A stretch of 14,246 nt of DNA. Origin: Clostridiales bacterium (GTDB lineage: Bacteria; Bacillota; Clostridia; Oscillospirales; Butyricicoccaceae). The notes below the pieces were generated by a model. It had not been told where the DNA came from. It was given only the letters and a program-made list of their open reading frames with translations, and searched no databases. Both the position numbers and the translations under genes were made by a program. How positions within the stretch are numbered: position 1 is the stretch's first letter; each line of letters opens with the position of its first letter. Shown here piece after piece: positions 6,861-11,898 of the stretch. Where the stretch lies: NCBI GenBank assembly GCA_019420045.1, contig JAHZHY010000227.1:40302-54547 (forward strand), read 5' to 3'.

Positions 6861-8033
6861 CTAGATGCGGGCAACGCCGCTCTTGCGAGCCGCTTCAGCC
6901 ACAGCCTTAGCCACAGCGGGAGCCACTCTGGGATCGAAAGCTGCGGGGAGGATGTAGTCGGGATTCAGCTCCTCGGGAGAAACGATGTCAGCGATGGCAT
7001 AGGCAGCAGCGGCCTTCATCTCATCGTTGATGTCGCTGGCACGCACATCCAGAGCGCCACGGAACACACCAGGGAAGGCCAGAACATTGTTGATCTGGTT
7101 GGGATAGTCGCTGCGGCCGGTGCCGATAACGGCAGCGCCGCCCTTCTTGGCCTCTTCGGGATAGATCTCAGGCACAGGGTTGGCGCAGGCAAAGACCATG
7201 GGGTCCTTGTTCATGGTAGCCACCATCTCGGCGGTGAGCACGCCAGGAGCAGACAGGCCCAGGAACACATCAGCGCCCTTGACCACATCGGCCAGAGTGC
7301 CCTGCTTCTTGTTCTTGTTGGTGATCTTAGCCATAGCGGCGATCTCGGGGTTGAGGTCGGTGCGGCCGTCATAGACAGCGCCGCCACGGTTGACCAGGAT
7401 CGCATCGCCAATGCCCATAGACAGCAGCAGACGGGTGACAGCCACAGCGGCAGCGCCGGCGCCGGAAACTACCATGGTCAGATCGCTCAGCTTCTTGCCG
7501 GTGAGGCGGCTGGCGTTGATCATAGCCGCGGCAGTGATGATAGCAGTGCCGTGCTGGTCATCATGGAAGATAGGAATATCGCACTCTTCCTTCAGACGGC
7601 GCTCGATCTCAAAGCAGCGGGGAGCGGAGATATCCTCCAGGTTGACGCCGCCGAAAGAGCCAGCCAGCAGCTTGACGGTGTTGACGATGTCGTCCACATT
7701 CTTGCTACGCACACAGAGGGGGAAGGCATCCACATCGGCAAAGGACTTAAACAGGGCGCACTTGCCCTCCATCACAGGCATACCGGCTTCGGGGCCGATG
7801 TCGCCCAGGCCCAGCACAGCGGTGCCATCGGTGACAACAGCAACCAGGTTGCCGCGGCGGGTATATTTATAGCTCAGGTCCACATCCTTGCTGATTTCCA
7901 GGCAGGGCTCGGCAACGCCGGGGGTATAGGCCACGGTCAGGTCGTCGGCGTTTTCCACCTTGCAGCGGGCGATGACTTCGATCTTGCCCTTCCAGTCCTC
8001 GTGGGCCTTGAGAGCCCGTTCCTTGATGTCCAT
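6861..8033 (-). CDS. Malic enzyme (oxidative decarboxylase of malate)
   Basis: A 390-residue cytosolic enzyme converting malate to pyruvate and CO2 with reduction of NAD(P). It has the short bacterial form with no phosphotransacetylase domain. Visible motifs: YTPGVAEPC (36-44, catalytic tyrosine), the lysine in MEGKCALFK (91), the metal-binding FHDDQHGTA (156-164), the dinucleotide fold VVSGAGAAAVA (188-198), and the late GRSDYPNQINNVLAFPG block. The NAD or NADP preference cannot be judged with confidence. The start is at 8033, with AAAGGAG on the minus strand 10 bases upstream. The frame stays open further back, but that overlaps the transketolase gene. It is the last gene of the operon, 46 bases after the transketolase C half. 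Confidence 0.95.
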   Translation of the reverse strand: MDIKERALKAHEDWKGKIEVIARCKVENADDLTVAYTPGVAEPCLEISKDVDLSYKYTRRGNLVAVVTDGTAVLGLGDIGPEAGMPVMEGKCALFKSFADVDAFPLCVRSKNVDDIVNTVKLLAGSFGGVNLEDISAPRCFEIERRLKEECDIPIFHDDQHGTAIITAAAMINASRLTGKKLSDLTMVVSGAGAAAVAVTRLLLSMGIGDAILVNRGGAVYDGRTDLNPEIAAMAKITNKNKKQGTLADVVKGADVFLGLSAPGVLTAEMVATMNKDPMVFACANPVPEIYPEEAKKGGAAVIGTGRSDYPNQINNVLAFPGVFRGALDVRASDINDEMKAAAAYAIADIVSPEELNPDYILPAAFDPRVAPAVAKAVAEAARKSGVARI

Positions 8034-8079
8034 AGTACAGATTCTCCTTTTATATTTTGATAAAATAGGAAAAACAATG

Positions 8080-9045
8080 TTATTTCCGGCTGATGGCCTT
8101 CTGTGCAGCGGAAACGATGGCCGCGGCGGTGAGACCGAAGCGCTCCTGGAGGTAATCCACGGTACCCACTTCGCCGAACTCATCCTGCACGCCTACCATT
8201 TCCACAGGCACCGGATGGCTCTTGGCCAGAGATGCAGCCACAGCACTGCCCAGGCCGCCCACCACATTGTGATTTTCGGCAGTGACAAAAGCGCCGCACT
8301 TCTTGGCATAATTGCCGATGGTGTCGTCATCCAGAGGCTTCCAGGTGAAGCAGTCGATGACGGCGGCAGAAATGCCCTGTTCCTCCAGCACCTTGGCGGC
8401 CTTCAAAGCTTCACTGACCATGATGCCCGAGGCGGCGATGCACACATCGGTGCCGTCCCGCAGCACGGGAGCCTTACCCAGGGTGAAGGTGGAACCTTCC
8501 TCATAGATGCCCACGGCATTTTTCCGCAGCATCCGGATATAGAAGACGCCGTAGGCGTCCTGAAGCATTTTGATCACCTGCTCCAGCTGCACGCTGTCGC
8601 AGGGCTCGATCAGGGTGATCTTGGGAATGCTCATCAGGCAGCCCATGTCCTCAAAGGGCATATGGGTACCGCCGTTATAAGCCGCTGTGACACCGGGATC
8701 GGAACCCACGATGCGCACATTCTGCTTGCCATAGGCACAGGAGATGAAAATCTGGTCCATCACCCGGCGGGTGGCAAAGGGAGCAAAGGAATGGGCAAAG
8801 GGAACCATACCGGCGGCGGACAGACCGGCGGCCATGCCCACCATGTTGGCTTCCTGGATGCCGCAGTCCACAGCCCGATCGGGGAACTCCTTGAAGAAAG
8901 CCTGCATGCCGGAGGAACCGATCAGGTCGGCGTCCAGAGCGCAGATGCGGCTGTCTTCCCGGGCCATGTCGCACAGAGTCTTGCAATACACTGCCCGCAT
9001 TTCTTTCTCTTCGTTTTTCAGAGTCTCTTTCACTTTGTAGCTCAT
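8080..9045 (-). CDS. Transketolase, C-terminal subunit
   Basis: A 321-residue second half of a split transketolase, carrying the pyrimidine-binding domain (about residues 15-185) and the C-terminal transketolase domain (about 195-315). The cofactor-activating glutamate is E65 in DCGIQEANMVGMAAGL. It contributes the pyrimidine half of the thiamine diphosphate site and pairs with the N-half subunit to move two-carbon units between pentose-phosphate sugars. The stop of the N half and this ATG are one base apart (TAAAATG), with GGAGGTG inside the end of the upstream gene. The two halves are therefore translationally coupled, as expected for subunits made in equal amounts. Split transketolases are common in Clostridia and archaea. 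A DXS-like relative is less likely, because DXS is normally one chain of about 600 residues. Confidence 0.93.
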   Translation of the reverse strand: MSYKVKETLKNEEKEMRAVYCKTLCDMAREDSRICALDADLIGSSGMQAFFKEFPDRAVDCGIQEANMVGMAAGLSAAGMVPFAHSFAPFATRRVMDQIFISCAYGKQNVRIVGSDPGVTAAYNGGTHMPFEDMGCLMSIPKITLIEPCDSVQLEQVIKMLQDAYGVFYIRMLRKNAVGIYEEGSTFTLGKAPVLRDGTDVCIAASGIMVSEALKAAKVLEEQGISAAVIDCFTWKPLDDDTIGNYAKKCGAFVTAENHNVVGGLGSAVAASLAKSHPVPVEMVGVQDEFGEVGTVDYLQERFGLTAAAIVSAAQKAISRK

Positions 9046-9046
9046 T

Positions 9047-9898
9047 TTACCGCACCTCCAGCGCTTCCCGGGCCTTGGCCAGCACCTGTTCGGCCTCGAT
9101 CACCGAAGGGGCGATCTGCTCGGGCTTGAATTTCAGATGGTGGCAGGGGAAGGTCTCCATGGCCAAACGGCAACCGTTGCCCTTGATAGTGTCCAGCACG
9201 ATCATGGAAGGCTGGCCCTTGTGGGCTTTGGCACTTTCCACCGCTTCCAGCAAAGCGTCAATATCGTGACCGTTGACCTTCTGCACATGCCAGCCGAAAT
9301 CCTCAAATTTCTGTCCGATGTCGCCCAGGTCCAGCACATCGTCCACAGCGCCGTCCAGCTGCTGCTTGTTCCAGTCCACAAAAGCGATGAGATTGTCCAG
9401 CTTCAGATGAGCGGCAGACAGAGCGCCTTCCCACACCTGGCCTTCATCGCATTCGCCGTCGCCCAGGATCAGGTAGGTGGTAAAGTCCTTGCCCCGCATT
9501 TTCGCGCCCAGAGCCAGGCCCAGAGCCATGGAGATGCCCTGGCCCAGAGAGCCGGTGGTCATATCCACGCCGGGGGTCTTCAGCCGGTCGCAATGGCTGG
9601 GCAGTGTGGTGCCGTTCTGATTGAGCGTCTTCAGCCGCTCCAGGGGGAAGAAGCCCTTGAGAGCCAGAGTGGCATAGAGGGCCGGGCCTGCGTGCCCTTT
9701 GCTCATCACCAGCCGGTCTCTCTGTTCCATGGTGGGGTTCTTGGGGTCATAGTTCATCTGGCTGCCGTAGAGCACCGCCAGGGTCTCCACCACCGACATG
9801 GAGCCGCCTACATGGCCAAATCCCAGATGGGCAAGCTCTTTGATGGTCTCCACCCGGATCTCTTCGGCGAACACCCGCAGTTCCTTGTTTTTTTCCAT
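9047..9898 (-). CDS. Transketolase, N-terminal subunit
   Basis: A 283-residue first half of the split transketolase, the diphosphate-binding domain. It shows HVGGS (H29), SKGHAGPALYA (H69), the GSLGQGISMALGLAL block, and the thiamine diphosphate and metal motif that begins at GDGE (146-149) and ends at N178 in DWNKQQ. The start at 9898 has AGAGGGTG about 8 bases upstream on the minus strand. It is the first gene of the transketolase-malic enzyme operon, behind a leader of about 85 bases if transcription starts at the TGGTATAAT motif at 9991-9999. It acts with the next gene's product in the non-oxidative pentose-phosphate pathway. Confidence 0.94.
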   Translation of the reverse strand: MEKNKELRVFAEEIRVETIKELAHLGFGHVGGSMSVVETLAVLYGSQMNYDPKNPTMEQRDRLVMSKGHAGPALYATLALKGFFPLERLKTLNQNGTTLPSHCDRLKTPGVDMTTGSLGQGISMALGLALGAKMRGKDFTTYLILGDGECDEGQVWEGALSAAHLKLDNLIAFVDWNKQQLDGAVDDVLDLGDIGQKFEDFGWHVQKVNGHDIDALLEAVESAKAHKGQPSMIVLDTIKGNGCRLAMETFPCHHLKFKPEQIAPSVIEAEQVLAKAREALEVR

Positions 9899-9990
9899 GT
9901 TCGCAACACCCTCTATCCTTTGTTATTTGATGGGACATTTTGTTGTTTTTTTAACGATCATTGCCAGGAGAAGATCTCCAGACTGATTTT

Positions 9991-9999
9991 ATTATACCA
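9991..9999 (-). promoter_or_regulatory. Extended -10 element, probable transketolase operon promoter
   Basis: On the minus strand this reads TGGTATAAT, a consensus TATAAT with the TG extension. The start would be near 9984, leaving a leader of about 85 bases that contains a small GGAGA/TCTCC hairpin (9967-9979). The -35 position falls inside a palindrome and has no good match, as extended -10 promoters allow. It is also the outer boundary motif of the palindrome array. Confidence 0.5.
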
Positions 10000-10076
10000 T
10001 AACAGCAAGTCTATGCAGACTTGCACGCCGCCAATGCGGCGTAAAATCAGCTTTGCTGATTTTTGCTATGGTGTAA
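9992..10076. repeat. Palindrome unit A: closed stem with three hairpin arms
   Basis: The outer stem pairs 9992-10001 (TTATACCATA) with 10067-10076 (TATGGTGTAA): ten pairs, one a G-T wobble. Inside are three perfect hairpins placed end to end: GCAAGTCT/AGACTTGC (10005-10024, loop ATGC), ACGCCGC/GCGGCGT (10025-10042, loop CAAT) and AAAATCAGC/GCTGATTTT (10043-10063, loop TTT). The result is cloverleaf-like, but it lacks the conserved tRNA bases. Confidence 0.8.
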
Positions 10077-10077
10077 C

Positions 10078-10152
10078 ATCAACAGCAGTCGTTTTGTTCG
10101 CAAAACGACTGAATACGCAGTATCCTGCCGCACATGTGCGGCACCTGTTGAT
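10078..10152. repeat. Palindrome unit B: closed stem with three hairpin arms
   Basis: The outer stem ATCAACAG (10078-10085) pairs with CTGTTGAT (10145-10152). It can extend outward, with two imperfect positions, into the boundary motifs at 10069-10077 and 10153-10161. The arms are CAGTCGTTTTG/CAAAACGACTG (10086-10111, 11 bp, TTCG loop), a short ATAC/GTAT (10113-10123), and the 18-bp perfect palindrome TGCCGCACATGTGCGGCA (10126-10143). Confidence 0.78.
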
Positions 10153-10186
10153 ATTATACCACAAAGCGAAAGCAAAGTGGTATAAT
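10153..10186. repeat. Symmetric hairpin between units B and C
   Basis: ATTATACCAC (10153-10162) and GTGGTATAAT (10177-10186) form a perfect 10-bp stem. Inside, AAA/AAA flanks a small GC-GAAA-GC stem-loop, so the whole 34-base unit is almost mirror-symmetric. Its right arm on the plus strand is an extended -10 (TGGTATAAT, 10178-10186). Confidence 0.8.
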
Positions 10187-10272
10187 GGCCGTGTTTTCGG
10201 TTGTCCCGCAGGCGGGACGAGAAAACAGCCGCAAGATCCGGTATAATAACCGTTCTGCGGTTATTATACCAC
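10177..10272. repeat. Palindrome unit C: closed stem with internal hairpins
   Basis: GTGGTATAAT (10177-10186) pairs perfectly with ATTATACCAC (10263-10272), sharing its left arm with the previous hairpin. Inside, TGTTTTC/GAAAACA (10192-10198, 10221-10227) carries GTCCCGC/GCGGGAC (10203-10209, 10212-10218), and AACCG/CGGTT (10248-10252, 10258-10262) makes another arm. Alternatively GGTATAATAACCG (10240-10252) pairs over 13 bp with CGGTTATTATACC (10258-10270). Confidence 0.75.
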
Positions 10273-10422
10273 ACCGGTCCGCCATGTGTCAGCATGGATT
10301 GTGAACATTTCCCCAGGGGGTACTTTTCTTTTTTTTGTTTTTCCGGCCTTTTTCATTTCTTCCCAAAGGCTTTTCTTTTTTCCTCCCATGGAGTATCATG
10401 AAGGCAAAAGGAGGGAAGCGCC
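10273..10422 (+). other. Pyrimidine-rich leader region of the cyclodeaminase-type gene
   Basis: About 150 bases with no gene, dominated by T and C on the plus strand between 10321 and 10385. A weak promoter candidate is TTGTGA (10299-10304), a 16-base spacer and TACTTT (10321-10326). Another is TATCAT (10394-10399) without a good -35. The only certain signal is the ribosome site AAGGAGGG before the ATG at 10423. Confidence 0.35.
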
Positions 10423-11394
10423 ATGCTTTATTTGAACAAACAGGACATCATCCGCTCCATCACCCCTCAGGAGATGATGGAGGCCATCGAAAAAGCTTAT
10501 GGGCTTTTTACGGCCGGAAATTACTTCATGCCCGATCGTCCCACCGTGGAATATCAGAACAAAACCATCGTTTATATGCCTTGTTTTGCCGATGGGGCCA
10601 TGGGCCAGAAAATCCTCACCGTTTTCCCGGAAAACACCCAGCGGGGCCTTCCCGCCATCGACGGACTGATGCTTTTGTGCGATTACGACACCGGCATTCC
10701 CCAGGTGATGATGGACGGCAAAGCCCTCACCGCCCTGCGCACCGGCGGAGTGGGAGGCGTCGCAGTGCGCCATCTGTCCCCGGCCGATGCCCATACCCTG
10801 GCTGTCATCGGTGCTGGGGTGCAGGGAGCCAACCAGGCCGCCTTTGCCTGTGCCGCCCGGCCCATCGAGCACATCTATGTATACGATGCCTACACAAAGG
10901 ACCCGGCACCGTTTATCCACAGGCTGGAGGAAGTTCTGGGGAACAATCATCCTCCTGTCACTTTCTGCGCCTCTTCCGAAGAAGCTGCCCGGCAAAGCCA
11001 GATCCTCATTACGGCCACCACATCCAATGAACCGGTTTTTCCTGATGACAGTACCCTTTTTGCCGGGAAATGCTGCATTGGCGTAGGCTCTTATAAACCC
11101 ACCATGCGGGAATATCCTCCCTGCCTGTGGTCCTTGCTTTCCCGGGTGTATGTGGATCTTCCCTTTGCCTGCGAGGAAAGCGGCGATCTGAGTCAACCTA
11201 TGCAGGAAGGGCTTCTGACCATGGATCAGGTAATCACCATGGGTCAGTTCTTGGCGGGCCAGGCAATAAAGCCAGAAGAAGGGGAGACCGCCTTTTTCAA
11301 AACGGTGGGCATGGCGCTGTTCGATCTGATCGCCGCTCAAGCCATCGCCGAAAAAGCCATGGAAAAGGGTATCGGACAAAAAATTCAGCTGTAA
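10423..11394 (+). CDS. Ornithine cyclodeaminase / mu-crystallin family enzyme
   Basis: A 323-residue cytosolic NAD(P)-binding enzyme. The family includes ornithine cyclodeaminase, alanine dehydrogenase of the archaeal type, and ketimine or pyrroline-2-carboxylate reductases. Visible features: a GQKILTVFPEN block with the family's substrate-site lysine (63), DGKALTALRTGG (98-109), the Rossmann loop VIGAGVQGANQ (128-138), VGSYKPTMREYP, and the C-terminal FKTVGMALFDLIAA match to the family's closing helix. Length is typical (about 320-350). The start is the ATG at 10423 with AAGGAGGG 8 bases upstream. The DUF6506-like gene follows after 19 bases, so the two form an operon. The exact reaction cannot be fixed, because family members differ by only a few active-site residues. 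Confidence 0.9.
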   Translation: MLYLNKQDIIRSITPQEMMEAIEKAYGLFTAGNYFMPDRPTVEYQNKTIVYMPCFADGAMGQKILTVFPENTQRGLPAIDGLMLLCDYDTGIPQVMMDGKALTALRTGGVGGVAVRHLSPADAHTLAVIGAGVQGANQAAFACAARPIEHIYVYDAYTKDPAPFIHRLEEVLGNNHPPVTFCASSEEAARQSQILITATTSNEPVFPDDSTLFAGKCCIGVGSYKPTMREYPPCLWSLLSRVYVDLPFACEESGDLSQPMQEGLLTMDQVITMGQFLAGQAIKPEEGETAFFKTVGMALFDLIAAQAIAEKAMEKGIGQKIQL

Positions 11395-11413
11395 CAGGAA
11401 AGGAGTACACCAG

Positions 11414-11713
11414 ATGAAACCCATTTTTGCTTTTATCCTCATGGGAGCCCAATACGATCCGGAAAAGGACCAGGCCCATTTTGAAACCGAAAGCAAGCAC
11501 ACCTATATCTACACAGTACAGAACTGGGAGCAGGCCAAAAAGCGGGTGCAGGATCTGTACCAAAGAGGCTGCGGCGCCATTGAAGTGTGCGGCGCTTTCG
11601 GTCCGGAGAAAACCCGGGAGCTGATCGCGCTGACCGAGGGAAAAGTGGCCATCGGTTATGTGACCCACTTTGCGGAGCAAGACCCCCTCTTCACCGCCTT
11701 TTTCGGCAAGTAA
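11414..11713 (+). CDS. Small DUF6506-like protein
   Basis: A 99-residue soluble protein that looks like the DUF6506 group. It opens with MKPIFAFILMGAQYDPEKD, has a middle TVQNWEQAKKRVQDLYQRGCGAIEVCGAFG segment, and ends in VAIGYVTHFAEQDPLFTAFF. The alternation of strands and helices with GAIEVCGAFG suggests a small alpha/beta fold related to barrel-type binding sites. The cysteine and the late histidine (GYVTH) are the best candidates for functional residues. It starts 19 bases after the cyclodeaminase-type gene with AAAGGAG at 8 bases, so the two are co-expressed. The family name is from memory of its pattern and the function is unknown. Confidence 0.7.
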   Translation: MKPIFAFILMGAQYDPEKDQAHFETESKHTYIYTVQNWEQAKKRVQDLYQRGCGAIEVCGAFGPEKTRELIALTEGKVAIGYVTHFAEQDPLFTAFFGK

Positions 11714-11730
11714 CCACAAGATATGCTAAG

Positions 11731-11777
11731 TTGTCCCCAAGAAATATCCACAGGGTGTGGATAACCCCTGGGGATAA
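11731..11777. promoter_or_regulatory. DnaA-box-like cluster 2
   Basis: Four 9-mers: TTGTCCCCA (11731-11739, +), ATATCCACA (11744-11752, +, one mismatch to the DnaA box), TGTGGATAA (11756-11764, minus strand TTATCCACA, perfect) and TGGGGATAA (11769-11777, minus strand TTATCCCCA, one mismatch). Starts are spaced 13, 12 and 13 bases. The last three repeat the orientation and spacing of cluster 1. TTGTTCACA at 11810-11818 is a further weak match. It lies between convergent genes. Binding is inference. Confidence 0.55.
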
Positions 11778-11846
11778 CTTTTTGTAAAAAAGAGATGGAT
11801 CATTGCGTTTTGTTCACAATGACCTTTTTCTGTCAAAACAAACCAC

Positions 11847-11880
11847 AAAAAAAACCGTGGGAAAAATCCCACGGTTTTTT
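11847..11880 (-). terminator. Bidirectional terminator between the DUF6506-like gene and PPDK
   Basis: CCGTGGGA (11855-11862) and TCCCACGG (11867-11874) form a perfect stem with an AAAA loop. It is flanked by eight A on the left and six T on the right, so it can end transcripts from both sides. It lies 18 bases past the PPDK stop. Confidence 0.9.
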
Positions 11881-11898
11881 CTATTTTCAGCAAAATGC

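Larger units (their letters stand above)
9992..10272. repeat. Array of nested palindromes bounded by ATTATACCAC/GTGGTATAAT motifs
   Basis: About 280 bases between divergent operons consist almost wholly of perfect or near-perfect inverted repeats. The boundary motif occurs at 9991-10000 (ATTATACCAT), 10069-10076 (degenerate TGGTGTAA), 10153-10162 (ATTATACCAC), 10177-10186 (GTGGTATAAT), 10240-10247 (GGTATAAT) and 10263-10272 (ATTATACCAC). The motifs delimit three multi-arm units and one simple hairpin, listed separately. No gene is convincing here. It resembles a cluster of palindromic intergenic repeats or small non-autonomous mobile elements, but I recognise no named family. Confidence 0.8.

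Noticed and set aside
6705..8060. A 451-codon plus-strand frame across the malic enzyme gene
   Set aside because: Its translation is His/Gly/Ser-rich with no motif, it runs through a terminator and the DnaA-like boxes, and the minus strand carries every malic enzyme motif.
9992..10076. tRNA or tRNA-like gene suggested by the cloverleaf fold
   Set aside because: There is no T-loop TTCRA motif, no anticodon-stem geometry of 5 bp with a 7-base loop and no CCA, and the stems are 7-9 bp with 3-4 base loops.
9137..10246. A 369-codon plus-strand frame running into the palindrome array
   Set aside because: Most of it is antisense to transketolase, and the rest is an accidental reading of palindromes. 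There is no ribosome site or recognisable domain.
9992..10272. CRISPR array
   Set aside because: The repeats are inverted and of unequal spacing, not direct repeats of constant length with unique spacers, and no cas gene is near.
10913..10921. A perfect TTATCCACA inside the cyclodeaminase-type gene
   Set aside because: It is an isolated single site within conserved coding sequence with no second box nearby, so chance is the simplest explanation.
6679..11777. Chromosome replication origin
   Set aside because: The box clusters are small, there is no dnaA, dnaN, gyrB or rpmH gene and no AT-rich unwinding element, so a titration or regulatory role is more plausible.
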